This document shows, piece by piece, positions 53,016 through 64,000 of a DNA stretch of 64,000 bases (positions are counted from its first letter, which is position 1; each line of letters begins with the position of its first letter). The translations under genes were made by a program, and so were the position numbers. Origin of the DNA: Entoloma clypeatum. Its lineage: Eukaryota; Basidiomycota; Agaricomycetes; Agaricales; Entolomataceae. The stretch spans positions 2,976,001-3,040,000 of the forward strand of contig OY751496.1 of the NCBI GenBank assembly GCA_963565915.1. The letters are read 5' to 3'. Under the pieces are notes generated by a model. It was given only the letters and a program-made list of their open reading frames with translations. It was not told the DNA's origin and ran no database searches.

Positions 53016-56000
53016 ATGCCAAAGGCTGGCGCATTTTGCTGTCCTCAATGTTCCAAGACATTCAAGACTAAATGGGGGGTGCTTCAGCATTTAAATCAGC
53101 TATACTCATCCTGCCGAGGTCGTTATGCGAAACCAACAAAAAAAGTACGCAAAGTACGACTTCGCTCAAATCCACAGAATACTCAGCATCTGACTGTTGA
53201 TGCAGACAGCGCATATCGGTTCTCTCCATCCCTGGAACCATTCCCTGTCGATATCGAATCTGATGATGCTCCGGAACGCCATGATATCCACAGTATGGAC
53301 CTGGACCCAAAGGCGAATCTTGAAGCACCCCTACAAGTAAATAACAAGTATCAAACATCCTATATTGTTGACGAACATCCAGAGCCTCCAAGGGCATATG
53401 GACCTGGCGAAACTTTCATGGACAACTTCGATTCTGACAGATACGCCCATCTTCGAAAAGATCTTCCATACTATCCTTTCGCTTCACGAGAGGAATGGGA
53501 GCTAGCTTCATTTCTACTTTGTTCTAATCTCAGCATGTCTACGATCAACGAATTCCTCAAACTCACGCTGGTGTGTACCTTGCATTACTAGTTACACAGA
53601 GCAAACTAACAGCAACTTTCAGATTCAACGCCTCTCACTTTCATTCAACACAGCTAAGGCTTTACGTGGCCTTGCTGAGCTGCTTCCGTCTGGCCCGGAA
53701 TGGAAATCTCAAATTTTGAACACAAAATATCCCACCAAGCATGTTGTTCGACTATACTACCGGAACCCCCTTGAATGTCTCCAGTCACTTCTCGAGAATC
53801 CGCTGGCACGGGATCACTTCAAGTTTACACCATTCCGGCTTTTCACAGCGGCTGAGCGGACGATGCGTGTTTACACTGAATGGCTTTCGGGCAATACAGC
53901 ATGGGACATATGCAAGTGAGTCCCCGAATACATTCTAGTTCCTTTTTTCTTTTCTAAACATGGTTAATTAGAGCAGCCTTCCTGCTGGTGCAACATTATT
54001 AGGCACAATCCTTTCATCGGACAAAACGCAAATGTCCGTAATGACCGGCCATCGCCAAGCACACCCGTTATTGATTAGCCTTGCAAACTTGGATATGGAT
54101 TTCCGCATGAAGGCCTCAAACCATGCGTTTCTTTTGCTCGCTTTACTTCCCATCCCCAATTTCATAGTAGCCAACAAACCACTGAAGGGCATCCTCGAAT
54201 CACGGCTAACACACGAATGCCTCGATCTTATTTTGAAGCCTCTTAAGGACACCGCAAAGATTGGGATTATGATGAACGATCCTTTTGGGAATCGACGCTA
54301 CTGTTTTACCCCGCTCGCGTCCTATATTGTCGATACCCCTGAATCTGCCCTACTCTCCGGCATTGCAGGAAAAACATCATCAGTTATGATGGCGTCATAC
54401 AAAGAATTTGGCGATCCTTTTCGACATGAACCGTGTACCACTTCCATAACTCTCAATCAGCTTCCACAACTCGCCGAGAAATTTCACCCATGGGAGAATT
54501 TGAAGGAATACATCGCGGCGGCTGGAGAAGTCCGCTTGAGTGGTGTTCATGAACCATTTTGGCGCGACTGGGCACTTGCCGATCCTTCTACATTCTTAAC
54601 TCTGGAACCCCTTCACCATTGGCACAAAGGATTCTGGGATCATGATGTTAAGTGGTGCATTAACATTGCCAGTGCCACGGAAATTGACTTCCGTTTTGCT
54701 ATTCTCCATCCACACACCGGTTTCCGCCATTTTTCTGGCGGTATCTCACAACTCAAGCAAGTCACTGGCCGGGAACATCGCGATCTCCAGCGCTAGATCA
54801 TTGGATTGGTGCTGGCACTGTTCCAAAGGATGTCCTTATCGCTCTCCGCTCATTGATGGATTTCTGCTATTTGGCCCAAGCCCCTGCGATCGACAATGCA
54901 ACTTGTGCGCAGATCAAGGCGGCTCTTTCCACATTCCATGATCGCAAGGAGTCAATCATCAAGGCCAGTGGTTGCCTTGGAAAGAAAAGGAAAATCATCG
55001 ATAATTGGTACATCCCAAAGCTCGAATTCATGCAAAGTGTGGTCCCTAGCATCACCGAAAATGGTGTTGCGATTCAGTGGTCTGCAGACGTCACTGAGCG
55101 CGCTCACATAACCGAAGTGAAAGATCCTGCATGCACGACAAACAATCAAGAATACGAAGCTCAAATATGCCAGTTCCTCGACCGACAGGATAAATGCCGC
55201 CGCTTTGACCTTGCCACAGGTCTCCGTGGAGCCAAACTCGATTTGTCTCACCTCACAACAGATGCTGATTACAACGATGCTAGCAACCTTGATGGGGAAC
55301 CTCTTCACAAGTCCATCGATTCTGTCTCGCGTTTGGCGGGAACGGCTCGTAACATCCCCGACTATTTTGAAGAAGCTTCGTTATTACAGCGTGGGTTGAA
55401 ACCCAATGCACGGATTCCGTTTTGCACCTTCGCCGCCCAACAAACTGCATTTCACCTCAACCGGGATCCCAGTTCCAGGCGCTCCACAGTCGATGCAATA
55501 TCAGCAGAATTTGGAATTCCTGACTTACATGCGGCGATACATGAATACATCATTGAGAGTAAAGCAGGAGCTGAAGTTTTCAACCCCGGGGGACGGCGTG
55601 CCAATGTCCAGGTGGATCTTCGATTGTCGTCACGCTCGCTCGAAGTATGGTCCAATTTTAGACTTCAAACAAGAACGTACCATGAACCGCATGAACTACG
55701 CCCACCTCAGACCATCAATGCATCCCCACCATCGGTTGATTGGCCATTGGGTCATTTTGATGCAGTTATCTTTGAAACTGACCCAGAAAATCAATGGCCA
55801 TTCTGTGGTATGACAGGTGCGAGAATAATGTTTTTGATTTCTCTTTGATACTCACGCAAGCAACACAGGGCATCAAGTTGGAATTATCCGGCTTATTTTC
55901 AGAATTGTCCCTTGCGAACCCGACCTTGGGATTCCAGATCGTTTCTTGGTGTATATGCATCGATTGGATATTACACCACAGCTCAATCCTGCGTTATCAG

Positions 56001-56257
56001 GCTCACGAACGGCGAGGGGGTGCTATCCAGAGTCAGCAAAATCTATGTATCTTCTGAAGTGTGCTTTACGGACGGATAAGACCCCAATTGGTGGCATCGT
56101 ACCTCTGCAACAAGTGAGGGCGCTAGCGGACCTTATTCCTTGTTTTGGTGATAGCCCTGACTGGCGTCTAACGAAAACAAATAGTCTTATGTATAGCACA
56201 GAGTTTTGGCTTAACAAGTATTTTGACAAGGAAATGTTTTATGCTTTAGATGCTTAG
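53016..56257 (+). pseudogene. Plavaka-type DNA transposase, one internal stop
   Basis: Four exons: 53016-53570, 53623-53915, 53974-55816 and 55869-56257, with GT-AG introns of 50-60 bases. N-terminal Cys/His finger (FCCPQCSKTFKTKWGVLQHL). Then the hallmark sequence of the family: YYPFASREEWELASFLLCSNLSMSTINEFLKL, RLFTAAERTMRVYTEWLSG, LPAGATLLGTILSSDKTQMSVMTGHRQAHPLLISLANLD, HECLDLILKPLK, MMNDPFGNRRYCFTPL, YKEFGDPFRHEP, GVHEPFWRDWALADPS, LHHWHKGFWDHDVKWCIN, EIDFRFAILHP, GGISQLKQVTGREHRDLQ, and C-terminal NSLMYSTEFWLNKYFDKEMFYALDA. A single TAG at 54794-54796 interrupts it where Tyr is expected. Plavaka is a transposase family expanded in Agaricomycetes. Otherwise the gene looks complete. Confidence 0.92.
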
Positions 56258-57383
56258 TTAGTTATACAGATCAATTCTCTTCGTCATGAGCAGTGTCATG
56301 AACAATAATGTGTACACAGCCACTACCACTTCTATCACAGTGACAATGACCACTCACTCGACTACTCTCATGTTTGTCGCCTGACTCTCTGTCTTGCTCA
56401 CTCAGGCGATGATCTCATCCACAACAAAACTGTCACATCCCACTAAAGCCACGTGTCTGGTATAAAATCTAATTCCACTCATTTCTGACATGCCAACGCT
56501 CTTGCAGGTCCATTGATGCAGCCTCCACCACACGGATCTCTCTGGACGATGTCTCTGGACTTCATGTTGAGCACATCATCCCAAAGGTACGCCGCATAGA
56601 ATAGAGTCTTGAGATTTCTGCCCATGAACTAACGATAATGCAGAATTCTGCCCCCATCAAGTGTTTTGCTCAACAGCACACCTACTTTGGCACAGATCCC
56701 ATTGCTTGCCGACATCTCCGCCAATATCTCCAGCCAGGACTCCGCAAATCCTTCAGATCGACGGCAGATAAATGGCTTGTGTTAAGCGTTCAACCCTAAC
56801 ATCGAACGGACTCTTGCAAGCCCTGATCTGGAGTCGCTAATTGCTACTGATGGGACGCAATTCAAGGCGGAGATGCTTATCCCTTCCACCTCACAAATCC
56901 CTCTCTTCAAGACACTATTCTCTCGTACGTCATGGAGGGTGTAAAGAACTTTGAGAAAGGGTCCACGAAGGGTTTGAGGATCAGGAACCTGGTCACGGTC
57001 AAACGATTATTTGTGTCCTCAGGATCGTGCATCGCGTCCTTGGAATCCAAGATGCATTCCTTGACACACTTGTGCCGCTGTTGTTGGATCTGGACAGCAC
57101 CTCTATAGTTGGAACTGTTCACTCTCGTTCCTACTATACAAAGCTCAGCTTTTAGCCCTCCAGCCATCACCGCCTACATTGCTTATCTCGCCTATCTGAA
57201 CTTGTCCTCCTCTCCGTTTAAACCATTACTACCCTATCGTCTTCGAACCCAATTCTTGCTGGAGTCCTTCTCAAACGTGGCCCCAAGGGAAGGAATGCAT
57301 TGAAGAAGATTAATCTGGGACATGATCGACGCCAGGCGTAGCAGGGCGCTGCAAAAGACTCGCGAAGAAGAAGAAGAAATATA
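56258..57383. other. unassigned, possible gene fragments
   Basis: A spliced reading at 56508-56780 (STTRISLDDVSGLHVEHIIPK, then NSAPIKCFAQQHTYFGTDPIACRHLRQYL) looks like protein but I do not recognise it. 56907-57303 has short ORFs on both strands without a domain. Confidence 0.3.
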
Positions 57384-58590
57384 CAGTGCCTCACAAAACT
57401 GATTCAATGTTTGCTACTTTGTGAATACCTTCAAATTAACTTTGCAAATAATGCCAATCAAAAGAAGGTATTGGTACCTGGTTAAAAGCCCTGCTTCAGG
57501 ACTCTCGGAATCTGCAATAATTATGTAATTCCCATAAAAAATGATCAATATATGATCAAATTACTCCAGGGACTCATTGAATCAGTTTTGTGAGTATGTA
57601 CAATAAATACAGTATTTTATACTTTAGTACTTGGTATTACCCCCCTTAGCTTTGATTACTGCCTCTACCCTTCTTGGCATACTTTCTATCAGGTTTTGAC
57701 ACACTTCTGGCTCTATATTATTCCACACCTCTGCTGCTCTGTCCCAAATCTCCCAGACTCCCTTGGGTGGTGTTGGATATTCATTCAACTTCCTTTTAAT
57801 ATGAACCCAGAGGTGTTCAATAGGATTGAGGTCTGGGGACTGTGCAGGCCAATCCAGCAGAGCAATATTCTTGCTGTCCATCCATTTTTTGGCCTTCTTG
57901 GGGGTGTGCTTGGGGTCATTGTCCTGCTGAAAAATGATCTCCTCTTCAGAGATTCCACTCTCCTCCATGCTGGGCAGCAAATTGTCCTCCAAAATGGACA
58001 CATACTGATCAGCATCCATCCTCCCCTCAACCTCTGCAAGTCTCCCCACACCTTCCCAACCCATACAACCCCAAACCATAATATTTCCTCCCCCAAACTT
58101 GACTGTGCCCTGAACCTCTCTTTCAATAAGCCCCTCACCCTTCTTTTTCCAGACCCATTCCTTGCCATCTGACCCAAACCTGTTGATTTTGGTCTCATCT
58201 GACCAAATGACCCTCTTCCAGTCCTCCACTGTCCATTCCCTGTGCTTCATAGCAAATGCCAACTGCCTCTTCCAATGTACAGCCTTTAAGAAAGGTCTTT
58301 TCTTCTTTGTTACAGCCTTGAATTCATGTTTTCTGAGAACCCTTCTCACAGTTTCTGGGGAGACAGGATTGGAGATGACAGTGTTGATGTGTTTGGTAGC
58401 CTGCACAGCATTGGAGGCTCTCCCTGAGGTGATTTGTGAAAGTATGTTTCGTGTGTTGGTGGGAGAAAGCTTGGATGGATGACCACCAGAAGAGAGATTG
58501 CGATGAGGAAGAAGATTCTGAAGCACTCTGGAGACAGTTGGTTGGCTGACACCCAGGTTAGAGGCAATACAATGAGTGGAGTGACCCTAT
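57384..58590 (-). mobile_element. Tc1-type element, truncated at its transposase 5' end
   Basis: The left end begins CAGTGCCTCACAAAACTGAT after a TA at 57382-57383. The word CTCACAAAACTGATTCAATG recurs inverted at about 57571-57591, an internal repeat of the kind found in Tc1 ends. The right part stops abruptly near 58590 inside the helix-turn-helix coding region, so the other terminal repeat is missing. Confidence 0.8.
57624..58526 (-). pseudogene. Tc1-type transposase, DD34E, N-terminus truncated
   Basis: 300 codons open from 58526. Frame-compatible sequence upstream reads GHSTHCIASNLGVSQPTVSRVLQ, the second half of the N-terminal helix-turn-helix, then meets a TAG and the breakpoint. DDE residues: D in WSDETKINRFGSDG, D in IIFQQDNDPKHT, and E in SPDLNPIEHLWVHIKRKL. 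There are 34 residues between the second Asp and the Glu, as in Tc1. The GWG/VWGCMGWEGVGRL region is normal. The catalytic domain is intact, but DNA binding is probably lost with the first helix-turn-helix half. Confidence 0.88.
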
Positions 58591-58843
58591 CCAGCAGGTC
58601 CGCGCCCGCTTAAAACATTATTTTATTTTTCGTCCGCCTCTGCGTTCGTCGATGTCCGCCGTTTTGGCGAACGCAGGACAATCAAGCGCCCGGATTGCAG
58701 CCATTGTCGGTGTCGGTTGCGGATTTTGTGGCACGGAGGATGTTCTCTTACAAGATCTCCAGATTGTCCTTTATTCAAGACTTAGTTTAGTTTCGTGTTT
58801 TACCTAGTTGAACTGTGGTATTTTGTCTATCCTGCCCCGAGTC
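58591..58843. other. no gene recognised
   Basis: Contains a GTCCGC/GCGAACGC-rich imperfect palindrome near 58630-58680; no ORF. Confidence 0.35.
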
Positions 58844-59030
58844 CCAGCACCATACAGTGCCTTCGAAGTACATAGCAATGTGGACCACTGTACAGGTTCC
58901 TACTATTAATACACAACTACTGTACTACCTTGCTCCCATGCTACTGTACACTATGGCCCTACAGCACTACAGTGCTACTCCTCTACAGATCACTACAACG
59001 CTACAAGACCCTACAAGACCCTACAGGTTT
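58844..59030. repeat. second array of CTACAG-type words
   Basis: ACTGTAC, CTACTGTAC, CACTACAGTGCTAC, CCCTACAG and CTACAACGCTACAAGACCC words cluster here, similar to 49013-49232. Confidence 0.4.
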
Positions 59031-59087
59031 GGGTGTGTTTGCTACAATTTACTACCACCGAAAATCAGGGTTTGCTGATGGATAATC

Positions 59088-59521
59088 TGTAAGGGCAACC
59101 ACTTTGCACTTTCCCTTTCCTTTCATTTCCACCATCTCCGACGTCCTCCGACGCCCTCCGATCGTATCCGTTGCCTCCGACATCTTATTCACCTCTCCGC
59201 ACCTCTCCACATCCGACGACTCCGCGCCCCTCCGCTCCTCCGCACGTCGGATCGCAGGTACTATCATTCATCTTGTTTCCATTCATCCCCCATCCCTACT
59301 CCCGACCATTACTCATCATTCATATGTCTCGTTTTATCTTTTATTTCATATCTCACTTTACTATTTATCTAACTGGCTTGCAAGGGAATCCTTAGAACTT
59401 TCTCTTCGGATCTCCCTTGCAAGGTATGTGTTGTATTAGTTATCAGACTGCTCAATCTAAACTTCGGATCTCCCTTGCAAGTATCTGAGTTCGAGTCTTG
59501 GATCGTAAGGTCGCCCTTACA
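59088..59521 (+). repeat. solo LTR of family A (434 bp)
   Basis: A full-length LTR, TGTAAGGGC...GCCCTTACA, nearly identical to 2065-2498 and retaining both 19-bp repeats. Flanks are TAATC on the left and TAATT on the right, a 4-of-5 target duplication. No internal element sequence is attached, so it arose by LTR-LTR recombination. Confidence 0.92.
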
Positions 59522-61700
59522 TAATTGGGGATCATGTTGCAACCTTATTTGAGGCTCTGGGGAGACCAGAGCAGAGCAGTGGTGAGGTTCGCAGGGACGC
59601 TGTGGTATTGTATAGGTTGACCAACCACAACGGCAGTCAAATGGCGCCATAGCATACCCCCTGTAACACCAAGAAAATTTGAGGCCAAGTTCAATGTGTC
59701 TGAGGCTTGTGAAAGAGATATCGCAGAAGATCCGATCGTAGCGAAATTCGGACGGCGTAAGGTCGTCGAATGCCAGTGCTGACCAGTCAACGGAGCGGGC
59801 TTCATCAATCACAATCAATTCCTGCATCTTGCGATGGCCGATGAGGAAACGGTTCAAGCCAGAGGCATCGGGTGGTTGGCGTATGCTGAGCGGGGCGGTG
59901 AGTGAGAGCTTTGTCAGACAGGGAAAGTCGCCCAGATCGCTGAATAGAGGGGAGAGGCTGAAGTCGAAATAGATCAGAGCTCCTCTAAGCGGGTAACAGC
60001 AGTCAGGGAGGAGAAGGGGTCGACTACCACCACCACAATGGACAACGACCGCAACCTGGAGCCCAGGATAGGTAGTATCGTGACCAGTAGTGGACAGCAG
60101 GGATTGTGTGTTGACGCTGCAATTCTTCGATGATATTCAGGCCGTGCGATAAAGCCACAATAGCGGTGGTTCTGTCTTCAGCTGACGTCATAAGTTCTTC
60201 CGGACTGGGGATGGTGCGCTGCGGGGGAGGATGGTGACGGGGAAAGCATTTTTAATGGTTTTGAACACTATATTCAAGTTAGTATGCAGGTTTCGCTTAT
60301 TCGAAACTGGCGTCTCGACAATGATTGGATTCGGTGGCATGCTGGGCAGTGCGGAGATGGCTTTCCAGACCGCATCTGGCCAGAGTTTCAGCACTCGGAC
60401 GTGTGCACCCTCACTCCCGTCTCTTGATCACGAAGTCAGCGACAATTAAGACCTCAATCTGATGACGGGTCATCAACTTACAGCGCTTCCGGAAATTCTT
60501 GTCCACGTGCTTTTCTGTCGAAAAAATTGTAAAAATTCAGAAAAAAAGAAAGTCCTGTTGGAAGAGAACTCTGCCCCAATCCTACGGCATATTTAACATG
60601 GCATATTGCAAAATCAGTGCCGATATGAAGCAGTGTGCCCTACAGTTGCTCGAGGAAGGCTGGGAACTCGAAGAAATTGCAACCGGCGAACCTTGGTGTC
60701 TCCTCGAAAAGCAATGACTGCTGGGGTGACAACTACAATATACTTGGGTGTGTCGACCCACATATATCCTTGCGCGGGTGTCACCGTCTTGTGAATGCAA
60801 ACACCATTGTTGACTTCAGCAGCTGATCCAAGAGACACCAATTTGTTCCCTGATGAGATCACTACTCCATCATGATATCAAGATATCCACCAGTGCCCTT
60901 CATACAGATCTCATCAACCTTGGCCTCACCTGTCGCAAGGTTATGTGCCAGGCTGCAACTAAATGGGAATCTCGACTGCGAGCTTGATGGATGAATCATG
61001 CATTATCAACATATACAGCAGCTCAACTAGTTCTCAATACTGCAGCAATGGCTGCTTCTGAGGTGGATTTCGCAGAGCTCTGTAAGTGATCATGGCACAA
61101 TGCAAGGCTTTCACTTACCCCACCATATCGATGGCTCCGTTTCGGCACTTTCTGCCTCAACCTCTTGATCATGAAGAAGTCTGGGCAGTCTGGGCACAAC
61201 CCCCATTCCTCCATGAGTTGTCGAGGGATCGGGTATCTGGTGGGGGGAATTGTCTCGGCCGGGAAGGAGGAGCACTTCCAGGCCCATCCTCGCGATGCTG
61301 ATCTTCAGACAACATGGAGGATTAATGAGAATCGTTGTCGGAGACCTGCTCCATGACTCAGGGTATAGAACGAGTGGTGTAGATTCAGTTCTAACAAGTC
61401 TGAGAGTCGGTAGTCTGCAGCGCGATGTTTTTCTATTTTTCTGAATTTTTTACAATTTTTCTCGGCAAAACAACATGTGGACAAGAATTTCCGGAAGCGC
61501 TGTACTTCAGCAAAACAATCTTCCTCAAGATTTGGTGTGGATGAAACTCCACTAGATGGACCTCTCTGTACCATCGCTCCATGACAAGCTCGTAGAAAAT
61601 GCGATTGATGCCGAGCAATTTCCCAAAGTCGTGGTGGCTTAGGAACTGTGCGACAGTCAGCCATAGCTTTGGGCAGTGGAGGAAGCGTCTGTCCTCCGAT
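59522..61700 (-). pseudogene. F-box/LRR-like protein remnant
   Basis: Reads 61700 to 59522. An F-box-like start (CPKLWLTVAQFLSHHDFGKLLGINRIFYELVMERWYREVHLVEF) is cut at 61503 by a TIR element. Beyond the insertion, from 60478, weak leucine-rich readings follow in changing frames (LGSRLRSLSIVVVVVDPF, TAVTRLEEL, DFPCLTKLSLTAPLS, GLNRFLIGHRKMQELIVIDEA, SFTSLRHIELGLKFSW). The solo LTR at 59521 bounds what is left. In Agaricomycetes such F-box proteins form large variable families and are thought to be SCF ubiquitin ligase substrate receptors. Stops and frameshifts are frequent, so this copy is dead. Confidence 0.6.
60481..61502 (+). mobile_element. degenerate Tc1-like element with TIRs and TA duplication
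   Basis: Bases 60481-60506 are the perfect reverse complement of 61477-61502 and similarity extends inward to about 70 bases (including AAATTGTAAAAATTCAGAAAAA). Both outer flanks are TA. Inside, 60598-60690 encodes MAYCKISADMKQCALQLLEEGWELEEIA, and about 60855-60990 encodes HHDIKISTSALHTDLINLGLTCRKV. These are the N-terminal DNA-binding part of a fungal Tc1-like transposase, with stops and a frameshift between. No DDE domain remains. It sits in the F-box remnant. Confidence 0.75.
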
Positions 61701-62045
61701 TTGGACTGTCATCCATTCTTGTGGGCACTCTGGGTGCAACAAAGGCAGTGCAAGAAGCGGTGTGGTCTTTGGCGTGTGCCGATAGAGTGTGATGGCGGGG
61801 TAGTTTGTGCGGCCCCGGTTGATTGTATCGATTGTCATCTTGCGGATGCCAGGCTCTCACCCTCCTTCGTGATGGACTCACATTGTCACCAAATTTTTGT
61901 CTTCCCAGGACACCTCAAGGACGCGTCGATTCTATTGCGGCGCTCAGCCGCCGAGACATGTGTCCGGATTCGCAGCGGTCCGCCGCAGTACTTTGGTCTT
62001 CTCTTATTTTGACCATTCCATTCCCCTTCTTTCAACCCACGAACA
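61701..62045. other. spacer between divergent F-box remnant and Argonaute
   Basis: No ORF of note. It would hold both 5' regions, and pyrimidine-rich TTTTGACCATTCCATTCCCCTTCTTTC lies about 40 bases before the Argonaute ATG. Confidence 0.4.
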
Positions 62046-64000
62046 ATGAGCAACAGAGGCAATCCTGGACAGGGCAGAGGTGGTGATAGAGGTGGCGGCT
62101 GAGGCGCTCGTGGTGGACGAGGTGGACCTGGGGGACTTGGGTGCGGCGGAGGGGGTGGCTTTGGTGGAGGTGGAGGTGAGGGCGGCGAGGGCAGTGGATT
62201 CCGTGGCGGCTCTGACCGCGGCCGTGGAGACCCCGGCTTTCGTGGAGGTCGAGGTGGTTCAGTCATATTCAACGAAGGCGTGCTGGAGAAGCAAGCCAAG
62301 TTCATCCCCCACCGCTCATACATCGCACATGACAAGAGTCAAAGGCTGGTCTCTGCGCGCGAATCACCCCAACCTCTCGTCATCACTGTTTCCCTTGACG
62401 ATGACCCTAGGCCACCGCTACCCCCCGCTGCCCAGAAAGGCGGCAAAGGTCAAAAGAAAAAAGGTCGGAAAGCAGCCCCCAAGGTCCTTGCCGTCAACAT
62501 CAGATTTGAACGAAAACTTGATATGAGTCATCTCAGCCAGTAAGTGGCCTTTTTTTTTCTCGAGGTCTTAGCGACTTTCAATGATGCATTTCTCTCAGGT
62601 ACCTCGATGGCAAATCCCAGGATTACGACTTCCTTCCAGTCGTCTCAGCTTTGAACCTCGTCCTCCAGCGTCAAGCCAGTCGCACCGGTGTTTGTGTTGG
62701 ACAGAACAGATACTTTTTCCCGTCGTCGGCGCAAAAGGTCAAACTTGAGCCTGGAATTGAAGCAATCCAAGGCTTTTACGCTTCCGTCCGACCTGTGTAC
62801 AAAGAGTTGATGGTGAACGTGTCAGTGTTCTATCCTGTTCAGTCTTGTTCCGTCTTTTAACTGTTTGTCTGCCTTAGGAACGCCTGCATGACGGCTTTTT
62901 TCGAACCTGGAAACGTCGCCGATGCCATGTTCGCTTTTTCGAGAAATTCAACAGGTGCTATGCCCACGTTGCCGGCTGGGATTGTTGAAAAGGTCAAGGT
63001 CAGAACCAAGCATCTTAATCGCAAGAAAACTATACTAAGCCTGCTCGCGACACCAAGTTTGATTGCGATGACCCCGCTGCCGGCTTGAAAGGCAACGTGT
63101 CGGTTGAGGAATACTTTCTCAAGAGTGAGTCACTTTCAGACTGCATCCGCACCAGCTTCTCTAACCCAATGAACCTAGAATATAAGATCAAACTTAAAAT
63201 ATCCCGTCGAGCTCCCTGTCATCGACATTGCAGGCGAGAAAAACCCTGAGCCTAGTTAGGTTCCGGCTGAGCAGTGCGACATCGAACCCGGACAGCCATA
63301 CGGGAAGCTCAACGACAAGCAGACGGCCCAAATGATCCGCTGTAGACCAGGGGTCCAGGTCCCTCGGGTTCAACCCCCCGCGGGGCCCATCAGCGAGTTC
63401 GGGGTGGCCATCGACCCCAATATGGCGGTTGTCCCAGGGAGGGGGCTCCCGGCGCCGCCGCCGACGTACAAAGTCGGGTGGGCGAACGTCAAAGGCGGCA
63501 GCTGGAACATTCTCGATGTGCAGTTCCACCGCGGGGCGAGCGTGGCGAGCTGGTGGGTCGTGGTCGTAAGGGACGGGGTTGGGATCGTTGAAGGCCCGGG
63601 CGACCCGAGGCTGCGGGATCTTGTGGCTGGGTTCACGGCCAAGTCTAAGCGGAGCGGGATGGGCATGCCGAGCGCCCTGCCTACGTTGATTCCGGTTGCG
63701 CTTCCGGACCCCAGGGGCGACCCTGGGCGGTTGAGAGCGATTGGAAAGGCGGGATAGCTTTATCTATCCTGCGGTCAAGGTGTGTTGTTCGTCAGATTTG
63801 CTCAAGTGTCTGAGTCCTCAACGTTCCCGGTATTGTAGCACATTGGCGACACGTTGCTTTGGGTCCACACTGTGCACATGCAGTTTGAGAAGGTGTTCAT
63901 TGAGCAGAAGCAGGACCAGTACTTTTCCAATGTCGCTTTCAAGGTGAACACCAAGCTTGGTGGCATCAATCACTTGGTATGCCCTTGTTGTCTACTTCTT
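62046..64000 (+). pseudogene. Argonaute, 5' two thirds, broken (continues past window)
   Basis: ATG at 62046 opens an RGG/Gly-rich N-terminus, broken by TGA at 62100-62102 (codon 19; CGA expected). Exons about 62046-62539, 62599-62820, 62878-63124, 63179-63779 and 63839-63976 with GT-AG introns. N domain: RSYIAHDKSQRLV, VNIRFERKLDM. Linker: LNLVLQRQASRTGVCVGQNRYFF, GFYASVRPVYKELMVNVNACMTAFF. PAZ: HLNRKKTI, DTKFDCDD, NVSVEEYFLK, YPVELPVIDIAGEKNP. Linker 2/MID: KQTAQMIRCRPG, ISEFGVAIDPNMAVVPGRGLPAPPPTY. PIWI start: HIGDTLLWVHTVHMQFEK, YFSNVAFKVNTKLGGINHL. Other lesions: frameshifts near 63040, 63192 and 63725 and a TAG at 63257-63259. The PIWI catalytic part is off the window. The intact protein would bind small RNAs in gene silencing. 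Confidence 0.88.

Overview
The window is a transposon-dominated piece of a mushroom-forming basidiomycete (Agaricomycetes-type) draft assembly; it contains one 200-N gap. The assignment rests on the mix of families: Ty3/gypsy chromoviruses with C-terminal chromodomains, a Plavaka-type DNA transposase, an Agaricomycete-style DUF6532-like gene, an F-box/LRR gene remnant, a eukaryotic glycyl-tRNA synthetase remnant, an Argonaute remnant, and introns of about 50-60 bases.

Layout. 1-2498 is the 3' end of a gypsy element (family A) with its LTR. 2499-7310 is a repeat-rich interval with small inverted-repeat elements, a telomere-like tract and a few doubtful ORFs. 7314-29353 is a decayed Helitron on the minus strand. 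It is split by a second family A element (10718-28593, target duplication GGCAT). That element is itself split by a tandem family B array, LTR-internal-LTR-internal-LTR (13827-25836, target duplication CCATC). So the nesting order is Helitron, then A, then B.

29726-42358 holds family C gypsy sequence as a large inverted structure. A plus-strand copy of LTR+gag (29726-31353) faces a minus-strand element (31354-42358), and the minus-strand element is interrupted by a nearly intact Ty1/copia element (34309-40067, target duplication AGGTT). 42771-43676 is a degenerate minisatellite of about 95 bp. 45520-46900 is a glycyl-tRNA synthetase pseudogene. 49398-56257 is a divergent gene cluster: a minus-strand gene with a histone-H3-tail-like N-terminus and DUF6532-like body, a small minus-strand gene, and a plus-strand Plavaka transposase with one stop codon. 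57384-58590 is a Tc1 (DD34E) element. 59088-59521 is a solo family A LTR. 59522-61700 is a minus-strand F-box/LRR pseudogene interrupted by a degenerate 1-kb Tc1-like element. 62046 to the end is a broken Argonaute gene.

Two themes cut across the region. First, in families A, B and C the bases at the predicted RNA 5' end are complementary to the sequence 2 nt downstream of the LTR (9/10, 10/10 and 11/11 matches), as in Tf1-type self-primed retrotransposons, whereas the copia element carries a half-tRNA initiator-Met primer site. Second, recent sequence decay is almost entirely CpG transition: nearly every nonsense codon is a TGA where CGA is expected, and every difference seen between the two family B units is a C-to-T or G-to-A change at CpG. 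This points to cytosine methylation of these elements. The Argonaute gene beside this transposon cluster is itself disrupted.
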